Below, in pieces: positions 1 through 8,940 of a stretch of DNA of 64,000 nt; within the stretch, counting starts at the first letter, position 1; each line of letters opens with the position of its first letter. Source of the DNA: JBAXTE01 sp037130365 (lineage in GTDB: Bacteria > Bacteroidota > Bacteroidia > Bacteroidales > WCHB1-69). The translations under genes were made by a program, and so were the position numbers. The stretch spans positions 1 through 64,000 of the forward strand of contig JBAXTE010000018.1 in the NCBI GenBank assembly GCA_037130365.1, read 5' to 3'. The notes beneath the pieces were generated by a model that was given only the letters and a program-made list of their open reading frames with translations, was not told where the DNA came from and searched no databases.

Positions 1-3000
1 CAGTTACAAAATGGCAAAGTTCAGTTTCCCCATTTACATCTTGGACGGATATTTCAAATACAGCATTAACATACATATCAGGTGCATTATCTCAAACTAC
101 TCAATTTAGAGCAGTAGTTCAGAGTGGAAGTTGTGGAATTACCAACTCTGCTTTAACAACAGTTTCAGTAAGCCCAAATTCTGTGGGAGGGTCTGTTTCT
201 GTTGGTGTTTCTCAATTATTTTTAGGACAGTCAACCGGTTCAATCACTTTATCTGGACAAACTGGAAATATTGTTAAATGGCAAAAACGATTAGGAACTG
301 GAGCTTGGATAGATATTATTAATACAACTCAAACTTATACCGAAATCCCAAACATCATTGGATTTTGGGAATATAGAGCAATTGTTCAAAGTGGAAGTTG
401 TGGTATTGCAACTTCATCAACAATTATCATTGAAGTTTTACCATCAAATGCAGGTGCAGTAACTGGTGGAGCAACACCGATTTGCTTGGGTACTTCAACA
501 GGAATAATGACACTTGCAGGATACACTGGAACTATTTTAAAATGGCAAAAAAGAGTAAATTTAGGGGTTTGGATTGATATTTCCAACACTACAATCACCT
601 ATTCAGAAATTCCCACAGGTAGCGGAACATGGGAATATAGAGCTGTTATTAACAATGTAACGGATTTATTTTCTGCTCCAACTGTTATCATTGTAAATCC
701 AATAACTATTGCTGGAGCCGTAACTGGTGGAACATCAATATGCTATGGAAACACAACTGAAATGCTCACTTTGATTGGAAATGTTGGGTCTGTTTTGAAA
801 TGGCAAAGTTCTGTCGCTCCATTTACAACTTGGTCAGACATCTCAAATACAGAAACTACTTATACTTCTGGAATACTGACTCAGAATACTCAATTTAGAG
901 CAGTTGTTCAAAGTGGTAGTTGCGCAATGTCTAATTCTACATCTACCACAGTATCAGTTTCACCAACAACTGTTTCAGGAACTGTTACTGGAGGCACATC
1001 CATTTGCGCTGGAAGTACTAGTGATTTGTTAACTTTGACAGGCAATGTGGGAACAGTTATTAAATGGCAAAGTTCCGTTTTCCCATTCACCACCTGGACG
1101 GATATCATAAATACAGAAATTACATATATTTCTGGAGGATTATCACAGACGACCCAGTTTAGAGCTGTAGTTCAAAGTGGTAGTTGCACACCAACAAATT
1201 CTATTTCAGCCACAGTAAATGTATTTCCAACAACTGTTGCTGGAACCGTAACTGGTGGAACACCAACCTGTTCTGGAAGTACAAGCGGATTACTCAATTT
1301 AGCTGGAAATGTTGGAAATGTGGTAAAATGGCAAAGTTCCGTCACTCCATATACAACTTGGACAGACATCACAAATACACAAACTACTTATACATCTGGA
1401 ATATTGACTCAGAATACTCAATTTAGAGCAGTAGTTCAAAGTGGTAGTTGCGCAATGGCTAATTCTTCATCTACCACAGTATCAGTTTCACCGACAACTG
1501 TTGCCGGAACTGTTATTGGAGGCACATCCATATGCTCTGGAAGTACAAGTGAATTGCTAACTTTGACAGGTAACGTGGGAACAGTAATTAAATGGCAAAG
1601 TTCCGTTTCTCCATATACAACTTGGACAGATATTGCAAACACAGCATTGACATATACTTCAGGTGTGTTAACACAAACCACTCAATTTAGAGCTGTTGTA
1701 CAAAGTGGTAGTTGCTCTCCAATAAATTCTGTATCAACCACAGTAACCATATTTGCAACAACTGTTGCTGGAACAGTAACTGGCGGAACAACAATTTGTA
1801 CTGGAAATACAAGCGGATTACTTACATTGTCTGGTAATGTTGGAACAATTTTAAAATGGCAAAGTTCAGTTTCCCCATATACAACTTGGACAGATATTTC
1901 AAATACAGCCACAACTTATGCTTCAGGCATATTGACTCAGAATACTCAATATAGAGCAGTAGTTCAAAGTGGAACTTGTGGAATATTAAATTCTCTACCT
2001 ACAACTGTTGAGGTTGATCCAGTTTCAATTGGTGGTTCAATCTCAGCACCAATTTCTCAAATTTTCTTTGGAGAATCAATCGGAACAATTTCTTTGAATG
2101 GATATTCTGGAAATATTATAAAATGGCAAAAAAGATTAGGTGTTGGAGTATGGGTTGATGCAATAAATACAACAGCAATTTACACCGAAACTCCCAGCGC
2201 TATTGGACTTTGGGAATATCGTGCGGTAGTTCAAAGTGGAACATGTCCTATTACTTATTCAAGTTCTGTGTTTATTGAAGTATTAGCTGCAAATGCAGGT
2301 TCTATTACTGGTGGCAACTCCCCTATTTGCTTGGGTAGTTCAACTGGAGTTTTGACATTATCTGGCTATTCTGGAACAATCATTAAATGGCAAAAGCGAC
2401 TCAATTCTGGAACTTGGATTGATATTGTTAATACTGCTTCCATATATTCAGAGACACCGCTTTCTTCAGGAACTTGGGATTACCGTGCAGTAATTAACAA
2501 TGGCACTGACCAATTTTCATTATCAAAAACTATAGTTGTAAGCCCTACATCAGTTGGAGGTAATATAAATGGAAGTGGTTCAGTTTGTACTGGTAACGAT
2601 AGTGGAACACTTACACTTATTAACCAAACTGGCTCTGTTGTTAAATGGCAAAAATCAATAACCCCATTTAGTTCTTGGTCAGATATTTCTAATACAGCAA
2701 CAACATATACTTCAGGAGCACTTATTCAACCTACTCAATTCCGTGCTGTAGTTCAAAGCGGAAGTTGTAATATTGAATATTCTACACCTGCAAGTATACA
2801 AGTTGATCCAATGCCAACAGCTTTATTTGACTATAATGCTACAAATCTGAATGTTACATTTATCAACCAATCTACAAATGCAACTTCGTATTCATGGCTA
2901 TTTGGTTCAGCGTCTTCAACTTCTACTGAAATAAATCCAACATTTTTATATCCAGGTGCAGGTCAATATACTGTTATTCTGAATGCTTTTAATGGTCAAT

Positions 3001-3314
3001 GTTCTGCGACTTCATCGTTGTTAATAACAGTGACTGATGTAGCAATTAATGAACAAGTTGATGTTTTGTTTAGTATCTTCCCAGTTCCAACCACTGGTAA
3101 AATCACCATTCAATTTGGCAGCAAAATAATGGAAAATGCTCAACTTAGCGTTTTTGATATTACTGGAAAAATGATGGTGAATAAATTAATCACGGGCATA
3201 AACTCAAATAATTCGATTGAATTAGATTTATCAGAATTGGTTGCTGGTGTTTACCGCATTCGTGTAGAAGACAACACGAATGTAATAAATAAAGCTATTG
3301 TAATCGAACGCTAA
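1..3314 (+). CDS. Large repeat-containing T9SS-secreted surface protein, 5' end outside window
   Basis: The reading frame is already open at base 3, so the gene starts upstream of the window; the first internal ATG/GTG is not its start. The visible part holds about ten Ig-like units of some 88 residues. Two subtypes occur. Type A has KWQSSVxPxTTWxDI, ends in QFRAVVQSGSC, and carries a Cys early in the unit. Type B has KWQKRLxxGxWIDI and WEYRAV. Their order is A(partial)-B-B-A-A-A-A-A-B-B-A. A PKD-like domain follows (FDYNATN to ITVTD, with SYSWLFG). The last ~80 residues form a type IX secretion sorting domain (FSIFPVPTTGKITI start, GVYRIRV near the end). By family knowledge this is a secreted or surface-attached adhesin-like protein; its ligand is unknown. 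A perfect hairpin terminator follows directly. Confidence 0.9.
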   Translation, partial: VTKWQSSVSPFTSWTDISNTALTYISGALSQTTQFRAVVQSGSCGITNSALTTVSVSPNSVGGSVSVGVSQLFLGQSTGSITLSGQTGNIVKWQKRLGTGAWIDIINTTQTYTEIPNIIGFWEYRAIVQSGSCGIATSSTIIIEVLPSNAGAVTGGATPICLGTSTGIMTLAGYTGTILKWQKRVNLGVWIDISNTTITYSEIPTGSGTWEYRAVINNVTDLFSAPTVIIVNPITIAGAVTGGTSICYGNTTEMLTLIGNVGSVLKWQSSVAPFTTWSDISNTETTYTSGILTQNTQFRAVVQSGSCAMSNSTSTTVSVSPTTVSGTVTGGTSICAGSTSDLLTLTGNVGTVIKWQSSVFPFTTWTDIINTEITYISGGLSQTTQFRAVVQSGSCTPTNSISATVNVFPTTVAGTVTGGTPTCSGSTSGLLNLAGNVGNVVKWQSSVTPYTTWTDITNTQTTYTSGILTQNTQFRAVVQSGSCAMANSSSTTVSVSPTTVAGTVIGGTSICSGSTSELLTLTGNVGTVIKWQSSVSPYTTWTDIANTALTYTSGVLTQTTQFRAVVQSGSCSPINSVSTTVTIFATTVAGTVTGGTTICTGNTSGLLTLSGNVGTILKWQSSVSPYTTWTDISNTATTYASGILTQNTQYRAVVQSGTCGILNSLPTTVEVDPVSIGGSISAPISQIFFGESIGTISLNGYSGNIIKWQKRLGVGVWVDAINTTAIYTETPSAIGLWEYRAVVQSGTCPITYSSSVFIEVLAANAGSITGGNSPICLGSSTGVLTLSGYSGTIIKWQKRLNSGTWIDIVNTASIYSETPLSSGTWDYRAVINNGTDQFSLSKTIVVSPTSVGGNINGSGSVCTGNDSGTLTLINQTGSVVKWQKSITPFSSWSDISNTATTYTSGALIQPTQFRAVVQSGSCNIEYSTPASIQVDPMPTALFDYNATNLNVTFINQSTNATSYSWLFGSASSTSTEINPTFLYPGAGQYTVILNAFNGQCSATSSLLITVTDVAINEQVDVLFSIFPVPTTGKITIQFGSKIMENAQLSVFDITGKMMVNKLITGINSNNSIELDLSELVAGVYRIRVEDNTNVINKAIVIER
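711..2030 (+). repeat. Five tandem 264-bp coding repeats (type A Ig-like units)
   Basis: The GCTGGAAC-like unit start recurs at 711, 975, 1239, 1503 and 1767, an exact 264-bp (88-codon) period. The copies are similar but not identical, and synonymous differences have accumulated. The repeat is in frame and lies inside the surface protein gene. Confidence 0.9.
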
Positions 3315-3330
3315 TGTTTTTGATGGATGA

Positions 3331-3374
3331 ATTCACAAAAAAGGCGACTCTTTCGAGTCGCCTTTTTTGTGAAT
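3331..3374 (+). terminator. Perfect 20-bp hairpin terminator
   Basis: Arms 3331-3350 and 3355-3374 are exact reverse complements around a TTTC loop. The core is GGCGACTC/GAGTCGCC flanked by A and T tracts, so the hairpin would work as an intrinsic terminator. It lies 16 bases after the stop of the repeat protein. Confidence 0.9.
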
Positions 3375-3463
3375 ATTATTTGACTTTAGAAAAAAGTTTC
3401 TCCTCTTACGAAAGTTTTTAATAAAGGGGTTGTCTAAACCTTCATAACCAAAAAATAAAAAAT

Positions 3464-4006
3464 ATGAAAAACAGATTTTTAACTTCATTAATTTTAATGA
3501 CATTTACTTTTGCAACAATAAGCTTGCAAGCTCAAACTACCACTCCTGCTGATAATGCAAAACAAACAGATCAAACAACTGTAAAAACTGATGCAACGCC
3601 AGCACCACATGCATGTAAATTTGTAGATGCAAACAAAGACGGAATTTGTGATTCTTTTAAAGATGAAAACAAAGATGGCAAATGCGATAATAGTAAAGGT
3701 GAATGCAAAGGCACAGGAAAATGTGATGGCAAGCACGAAGAAAAAAGCAAATGCTGCAGTGATAAATCTGCTGATAAAAGCAAATGCTGTGCTGATAAAG
3801 CTAAAAGTGGATGTAAAGGCGAAAGCGGAGAAAAAGCTGGTTGCAGCAAACACGACGGTGGCAAAAAAGCTGGTTGCAGTAAACATGAAGGAACAGAAAA
3901 AGCTGGTTGTGGAAAAGAAAAAGCAAGTTGTGGAAAAAATGAAGGAGCAGACAAAGCAGGTTGCTCAAAAAATAAAGATAAAAAAGGTGGATGTTGCCCA
4001 AAGTAA
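3464..4006 (+). CDS. Cys-rich secreted protein with EF-hand-like loops, putative metal binder
   Basis: A 180-residue protein with a clear signal peptide ending near LQAQ (residue ~24). After residue 50 it has 17 cysteines. Two DxNxDGxxD loops (DANKDGICD, DENKDGKCD) look like calcium-binding EF-hand or thrombospondin-type-3 loops. Then come SKCC pairs and a run of short KAGCSKH/KAGCGK repeats, ending GGCCPK. The many Cys, Lys and His residues suggest metal sequestration or a disulphide-rich envelope protein; this is inferred from composition, as no named family is recognised with certainty. It lies directly upstream of an ECF sigma operon whose third product also has a Cys/His-rich tail, so a shared metal or redox stress role is likely. 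The repetitive codons create long false antisense frames. Confidence 0.75.
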   Translation: MKNRFLTSLILMTFTFATISLQAQTTTPADNAKQTDQTTVKTDATPAPHACKFVDANKDGICDSFKDENKDGKCDNSKGECKGTGKCDGKHEEKSKCCSDKSADKSKCCADKAKSGCKGESGEKAGCSKHDGGKKAGCSKHEGTEKAGCGKEKASCGKNEGADKAGCSKNKDKKGGCCPK

Positions 4007-4042
4007 TTTGAGTTAGTTTCTCTAAATTGTTATCTTGTGCTT

Positions 4043-4069
4043 GAAAACCTTGTATAATGCAAGGTTTTC
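4043..4069 (+). terminator. Hairpin terminator after Cys-rich gene
   Basis: Arms GAAAACCTTG (4043-4052) and CAAGGTTTTC (4060-4069) pair perfectly around a 7-base loop and are followed by T-rich sequence. The hairpin ends just before the promoter of the sigma operon, separating the two transcripts. Confidence 0.8.
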
Positions 4070-4080
4070 TTTTATCTTTG
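4050..4080 (+). promoter_or_regulatory. Bacteroidota-type promoter for the sigma operon
   Basis: TTG at 4050-4052 (-33) and TATCTTTG at 4073-4080 (-7) are 20 bases apart, matching the TTG/TAnnTTTG consensus of the primary sigma factor. The start codon at 4100 is 19 bases downstream. The -33 box overlaps the preceding terminator stem. Confidence 0.65.
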
Positions 4081-4099
4081 TTTCTTTATTAACGCAAAA

Positions 4100-4645
4100 A
4101 TGACTCAAGAACAACTTATAGATAAACTTAAAATTGGAGATAATCAAGCTTTTAGGGAATTCGTTAATCAATACCGGAAAGATGTCTTGAATTTATGCTA
4201 TGGATTTGTTCGAAACCAAGAAGATGCAGAAGATATAGCCCAAGAAGTCTTTATTGAAGTTTATCGTTCAATTTCTAGTTTTAGAGGAGATTCTAAATTG
4301 TCAACATGGATATACAGAATTGCAGTTTCTAGATCATTAAATAAAGTAAAAAAAAATAAATTTAAGAATCTTCTTACTTCCTTTGAAAACCTATTTGATC
4401 AAAACGCTTTAGTCTCAAATAATGATCCTCATAATCTACTACAGTCTAAAGATCAAGCAAAGCTAGTTCAAAAAACTATTGATAAACTTTCAGAAAATCA
4501 ACGCATTGCATTTGTGTTACATCATTATGATGGTTACTCATACCTCCAAATTGCTGAAATAATGAACAACTCAATTCCTTCCGTAGAATCGCTTATTCAT
4601 AGAGCTAAAGTAAGTTTGCAAAAACAATTGATAAATATTAAATAG
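4100..4645 (+). CDS. ECF-type (sigma-70 family) RNA polymerase sigma factor
   Basis: 181 residues, normal for an ECF sigma. Region 2 spans about residues 15-85: FVNQYRKDVLNLCYGF, then the DAEDIAQEVFIEVYRS motif, then STWIYRIAVSRSLN. Region 4 spans about residues 130-180, with LSENQRIAFVLHHYDGYSY and the helix-turn-helix IAEIMNNSIPSVESLIHRAK. It should redirect RNA polymerase to an envelope-stress or metal regulon. The next gene begins immediately after the TAG stop, so translation is coupled with its putative anti-sigma. Confidence 0.93.
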   Translation: MTQEQLIDKLKIGDNQAFREFVNQYRKDVLNLCYGFVRNQEDAEDIAQEVFIEVYRSISSFRGDSKLSTWIYRIAVSRSLNKVKKNKFKNLLTSFENLFDQNALVSNNDPHNLLQSKDQAKLVQKTIDKLSENQRIAFVLHHYDGYSYLQIAEIMNNSIPSVESLIHRAKVSLQKQLINIK

Positions 4646-5083
4646 ATGAAAAACAATTGTAAATATGATCATGAAATATGGGATTATGTCTCATTAAAAA
4701 TGACTGATAAGAATCATGAAAATTTCAAAAATCATCTTGAACATTGCAATGAGTGCAGTCTTTTGGTAAATCAGATATCTTCTTGGAAATCGGATCTGGT
4801 TTATGATAATCCATATCTTGCCGAAAAAATTCTAGGTAAAGTTACTACAAATGACATCCATTATTCTGGCAAAAGTAAGTTTGCTGTCCGAATGGCTTTT
4901 TCTATTGCTGTGTTTATTGGTATTTCTATTGGATCTTTATATAATCTAGTTAATGGTGGACAGACTCAAAATGTATCAACCGAAAATTCTTATCAAGTAA
5001 AGCTTGACGCTTTTTCAAGCGAAACCTATTATAACGAACTAAAAACAGAAGAAACACAATTATTACTTACTGATATAAATTAA
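4646..5083 (+). CDS. Putative membrane anti-sigma factor with zinc-binding motif
   Basis: 145 residues; the ATG directly abuts the sigma factor stop. The N-terminal cytoplasmic part has H30-x3-C34-x2-C37, the zinc-binding anti-sigma (ZAS) signature. One transmembrane helix lies at about residues 78-100 (VRMAFSIAVFIGISIGSLY), followed by a short periplasmic tail of ~40 residues. The layout fits a one-pass anti-sigma that holds the upstream ECF factor at the membrane. The assignment rests on motif, topology and gene order; overall similarity to named anti-sigmas is not evident by eye. Confidence 0.75.
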   Translation: MKNNCKYDHEIWDYVSLKMTDKNHENFKNHLEHCNECSLLVNQISSWKSDLVYDNPYLAEKILGKVTTNDIHYSGKSKFAVRMAFSIAVFIGISIGSLYNLVNGGQTQNVSTENSYQVKLDAFSSETYYNELKTEETQLLLTDIN

Positions 5084-5102
5084 TACATTAAAAAATAAAC
5101 GC

Positions 5103-5633
5103 ATGAAATATTTTTCAAAAATTAGAATTGCTTGGTTTTTTGTGATTTTACTCAGTGCTGTTAATATCACGATTTTATCGATTTTTTTCTGCGGAATAAA
5201 CCATCACGAAGACCATTTCGATCAAAAAAACGAGAAATCTGGATGTCCTGAGAAACAAGAATGTATGCTAAAATCTGAACTTAAACTCGATGAACAGCAA
5301 ACCATTAAGTACGAACTAATAAAAAAAGATCACCATCTCAAAGCTAAATCAATCGTTGATTCATTAAAAGCAACTCGAACAACATTAATGGTAGAATTAA
5401 AAAAAGATTTAATCGCTGATGGATTAATTGAATCTCTTGTTAGTCAGATAAATGGGTATAATAATCGACTTTTCGAATTGTCTATTATTCAATATATTGA
5501 GATAAAGAAAATTTTAAAGCCCGAACAACAAGAATCATTATCTAAAGTATACAGCGATATGTTTGGTTGTAAAAGCCATCGCGATCATAACAATAAACGA
5601 AAAGGGTGCGATAGTTCAAAACAATGTGAATAA
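5103..5633 (+). CDS. Membrane-anchored CpxP/Spy/ZraP-like periplasmic sensor protein
   Basis: 176 residues with an N-terminal membrane anchor (about residues 9-30). A helical periplasmic domain follows: ELKLDEQQTIKYELIKKDH early, and LKPEQQESL (an LTxxQ-like motif) near residue 140. This is the pattern of the CpxP/Spy/ZraP and CnrX heavy-metal sensor family. The tail is rich in His and Cys (CKSHRDHNNKRKGC, then CDSSKQCE), and the post-anchor segment has HHEDH and CPEKQEC. It is third in the sigma/anti-sigma operon. By analogy with CnrYXH it may sense metal and signal to the anti-sigma. The family call is by eye and moderate. Confidence 0.65.
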   Translation: MKYFSKIRIAWFFVILLSAVNITILSIFFCGINHHEDHFDQKNEKSGCPEKQECMLKSELKLDEQQTIKYELIKKDHHLKAKSIVDSLKATRTTLMVELKKDLIADGLIESLVSQINGYNNRLFELSIIQYIEIKKILKPEQQESLSKVYSDMFGCKSHRDHNNKRKGCDSSKQCE

Positions 5634-5684
5634 TTGAATTCCTAATTGTTTCATCGTTTTTTTAGGCTTTAGAATCAATTTTTC

Positions 5685-8678
5685 TTACTTTGCCCAAACC
5701 TCATCCACAAAAATAAAAGCAGCCTCCCCAGCACTCTCGTGCCAAGTGGGAAGAGCCCCATAGTTTCGGGCTACAAATTTCACAAATCTAGCTTTTACGT
5801 CTGTTTTTAGTCGCATGTTTTTAGTCGAAACATTCATATTTTCGACAGGTTCATCTTGCTTAACTAATCCAATGGATTGATAGGCAACCCCATCTTCAGA
5901 AATAAACACTTCAAATTCTTTGGGCATCACAATCCATGAACGAGTATCTTGCAAGAAATTTGCGCCTACTTCTGTAAACGATTTTTCTTTATGGTAATCG
6001 ACAATAGCAATAAAATCACAACTTTGATAACCTTGCCAGCCACCTAATCGCCAGTTTGTAGTTCCAAAAATTCCATCGATTATTCCTTGTGGACCTTCTG
6101 CTGTATATTGAGAATTGTAGCTATTCTGCAATGTAACGGTAACATCTTTGGGCACTTTTATAAATTTTGCTTCCGAAAAACTATGATTACCCGAAATTGA
6201 ATCTAGTGCATACACTTTTATAGTTGTTGTTGTGTTGATTAAAATTGGTTCACGATATTCTAAACTAAGGTTATTTGGCTTAGATTCATCCAATGTGTAA
6301 TAATATTTAATGTTAGAAGTTTGCTTTTCCACATTCACCCACAAACTATCGGTAAATGTTCTGGTTGCAGCACTAATTATTGGAGACACAACAATAGGAA
6401 ATTCAGAAATTTGAGAAGATGGAAAATCTCCCGCACTTTTGCCAAATTTTCCTTCAGAAAAATCGCTCATTTCAAGGGTTAATTCTCCTCCGTTTTTAAT
6501 CTGATCGTTGGTCAGAAAAGTTTTATTAAAGGCTTGTCCATTGAGTGTAGCAGAATTTACAAACGTATTTACTACTGAATTTTTTGGTGCAGATATCACA
6601 AATTTCTTCCCATTTTCGAGATGGATAGTCACTTTTGTGAACATCGGCGATCCAAGTACAAATTGGTCTGAACCAGGACAAACGGAATATAAGCCCATTG
6701 CGCTCATAACCAACCATGCAGACATTTGCCCACAATCTTCATTTCCGATTAATCCACTGGGTTCATTTTTGTAGAAATCTCGCATAATTTGACGCACCCT
6801 TTGTTGCGTTTTTTCTGGCTTGCCAATATAACTATATAAATATGCAATATGATGACTAGGTTCGTTTCCATGTGCATATTGGCCAATTAGGCCTGTAATA
6901 TCAGATTGATTTCGACCGCTGATATTGTCACTTGTAGTAAATAATTCATCTAATTTTTTCTCAAAATTTGCATTCCCACCATGAAGAGCAATCAATCCAG
7001 AAATATCTTGAGGAACATAAAAGGAATATTGCCATGAATTGGCTTCAGTGTAATGATTATTGACTTCTGTAGGATTGAATGGGCTATACCATCCTCCATT
7101 GAATCGAGGTCGCATAAATCCAGTTTTACTATCAAAAATATGCTTATATGCTTGAGCACGTTTAATAAAGTATTGATAATCTGACTCTTCACCTAATAAT
7201 TTAGCAAACTGGGCAATACACCAATCATCATACCCATATTCCAATGTCTTCGATACCGATTCATGTTCAAAATCAGAAGGTACAAATCCATTCACTTTCA
7301 TATTTGCAATTCCATATCTATTTTGCATTGCACTGGTTTTCATTGCTTGATACGCTTTACGAAGGTCAAATCCCCGAATACCTTTTGTATATGCATCCAC
7401 AATTACAGGTACCGCATGATACCCAATCATACAGTCAGTTTCGTTGCCCGATAGCTCCCACATTGGCAATAGTCCACCTTGCTCCCACTGGGCAATAAAT
7501 GTTTGGATAAAGTCTCTAGTTCGGGCAGTATCAATTATTGCAAGTAGCGGATGAAGCGCCCTATAAGTATCCCAAAGCGAAAAAACGGTGTAGTAATTCC
7601 ATCCATTTGTTTTATGAATTTCACCGTCGCGACCACGATATCGTCCATCAACATCATTATATACATTTGGCGATAAAAAAGTATGATAAAGTGCAGTATA
7701 AAAAATAGTTAGTTGATTTCTATTTTTACTTTCAACCTCAATTTTTCTCAACTCAATATTCCAAAAAGCTTTAGTTTGATATCTGATTTGGTCAAAGTTC
7801 CAACCTGGAATCTCTTTATCTAAATTTAATCGAGCACCCGTGGTATCAACCCCAGAAATTCCAATTTTAACTATCAATGATTTTCTATCAACATTCGTAA
7901 AATCAAAAACAGCTTTTAAATCTTTGGCATTAAAGAACTTACCTTTCTTTTTTTGAAGAGTATCATTAATATAAACTTCAGATTTTAATATTGGTTTTGA
8001 AAAGCGAATCACAAAGTAGACTTGCTGATTAGTTGCCCATGCCTTAGAAGAGCGCATTCCTCTAATTTCATTGGCACTAACAATCTCCAAATAGGAACTA
8101 ATCACCTCATCACGATGTTTTAAATCTATCAACACTCGCGCAGGAGCGCCATAAGGAAATGTGTAGTAATGCATTCCGCATCGAGAAGTTGCAGTAAGTT
8201 CAGCTAACACATTATTTTTCATCAACACGCTGTAATAGCCTGGAGAAGCTGTTTCATTAAAATGAGAAAAAGGAGTAGAAAACGCATACTTCGCTGGTGA
8301 TCCAATATTTGAAGTTGGCATCAACAAAATATCGCCATAATCGCTACACCCTGTCCCGCTTAAATGAGTATGCGAGAAACCATGAATTATAGTATCCGAA
8401 TAATGATATGCAGAACAACCATCCCAACCAGTGAGTCGAGTATCAGGGCTCAATTGCATAAATCCGAAAGGAGCTTGAGCACCCGGATAGGTATGACCAT
8501 GACCATCAGTGCCAATAAACGGATTCACAAATTCTGTGGGATTAAACACTCGCTTGTTGACTTTTAGCTTATTTTGAGCAATCACAGAATTTCCTAATAA
8601 AATTCCAAACATTAAAATAAGCCACAAGAAATAACCATTTTGGTTTCTTTTCCAATCCCAAACAACACATTTACTCAT
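5685..8678 (-). CDS. GH92 alpha-mannosidase with C-terminal chitobiase-like and F5/8C modules
   Basis: 997 residues with an N-terminal signal segment (GYFLWLILMFGILLGNSVIAQ region). The GH92 hallmark NPFIGTDGHGHTYPGAQAPFG is at about residues 52-72, followed by GFSHTHLSGTGCSDYGD. The conserved GNEDCGQMSAWLVMSAMG and LGSPMF are near residues 650-685. Residues ~755-850 resemble the chitobiase/FN3-like C-terminal sandwich (YYTLDESKP), and ~850-997 a discoidin (F5/8 type C) carbohydrate-binding module. GH92 enzymes are calcium-dependent exo-alpha-mannosidases acting on N-glycans and mannoproteins. It lies in the glycan cluster but is separated from the rest by two plus-strand genes. The same two C-terminal modules occur in the GH20 enzyme nearby. 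Confidence 0.93.
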   Translation of the reverse strand: MSKCVVWDWKRNQNGYFLWLILMFGILLGNSVIAQNKLKVNKRVFNPTEFVNPFIGTDGHGHTYPGAQAPFGFMQLSPDTRLTGWDGCSAYHYSDTIIHGFSHTHLSGTGCSDYGDILLMPTSNIGSPAKYAFSTPFSHFNETASPGYYSVLMKNNVLAELTATSRCGMHYYTFPYGAPARVLIDLKHRDEVISSYLEIVSANEIRGMRSSKAWATNQQVYFVIRFSKPILKSEVYINDTLQKKKGKFFNAKDLKAVFDFTNVDRKSLIVKIGISGVDTTGARLNLDKEIPGWNFDQIRYQTKAFWNIELRKIEVESKNRNQLTIFYTALYHTFLSPNVYNDVDGRYRGRDGEIHKTNGWNYYTVFSLWDTYRALHPLLAIIDTARTRDFIQTFIAQWEQGGLLPMWELSGNETDCMIGYHAVPVIVDAYTKGIRGFDLRKAYQAMKTSAMQNRYGIANMKVNGFVPSDFEHESVSKTLEYGYDDWCIAQFAKLLGEESDYQYFIKRAQAYKHIFDSKTGFMRPRFNGGWYSPFNPTEVNNHYTEANSWQYSFYVPQDISGLIALHGGNANFEKKLDELFTTSDNISGRNQSDITGLIGQYAHGNEPSHHIAYLYSYIGKPEKTQQRVRQIMRDFYKNEPSGLIGNEDCGQMSAWLVMSAMGLYSVCPGSDQFVLGSPMFTKVTIHLENGKKFVISAPKNSVVNTFVNSATLNGQAFNKTFLTNDQIKNGGELTLEMSDFSEGKFGKSAGDFPSSQISEFPIVVSPIISAATRTFTDSLWVNVEKQTSNIKYYYTLDESKPNNLSLEYREPILINTTTTIKVYALDSISGNHSFSEAKFIKVPKDVTVTLQNSYNSQYTAEGPQGIIDGIFGTTNWRLGGWQGYQSCDFIAIVDYHKEKSFTEVGANFLQDTRSWIVMPKEFEVFISEDGVAYQSIGLVKQDEPVENMNVSTKNMRLKTDVKARFVKFVARNYGALPTWHESAGEAAFIFVDEVWAK

Positions 8679-8761
8679 AATATATTTCTTTATCGTTATA
8701 TTTCAATTTCTCAACAGCCTAAACCGATTAAGAAAAGAATTTTTTGAACAATTTCTAAATG

Positions 8762-8769
8762 CAAATATA
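8762..8769 (-). promoter_or_regulatory. Candidate -7 box for the GH92 gene
   Basis: On the minus strand this reads TATATTTG, matching TAnnTTTG, 84 bases upstream of the GH92 start. No convincing -33 TTG was found at the expected distance. Confidence 0.4.
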
Positions 8770-8827
8770 CTTAAAGTTTTGGATTAAAAGCTTTTTTAAA
8801 CCTAGATATTGTTTATATATAAATGAT

Positions 8828-8841
8828 GAAAAACGTTTAAT
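8828..8841. promoter_or_regulatory. Candidate LacI-family operator upstream of GH92
   Basis: The sequence contains AAACGTTT (8831-8838), an 8-bp perfect palindrome centred on CG, the usual core of LacI-family operators. It lies upstream of the GH92 promoter box. It is only partly like the site in front of lacI (19180-19197), so regulation by that LacI protein is speculative. Confidence 0.25.
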
Positions 8842-8940
8842 TATTTAAAAATTGCTTATTATTGCAAAGCATTGTAAAATTTACCTAAGCAGTGTTCCAC
8901 TGAACCTTGATATTTTATTAACTCACTAATAATTAATTAT

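Noticed and set aside
3494..3954. Long antisense frames opposite the Cys-rich gene (to 130 residues)
   Set aside because: They mirror the repetitive Lys/Cys/Gly codons of the plus-strand gene, which has a clear signal peptide; the antisense products are Phe/Leu/Pro low-complexity.
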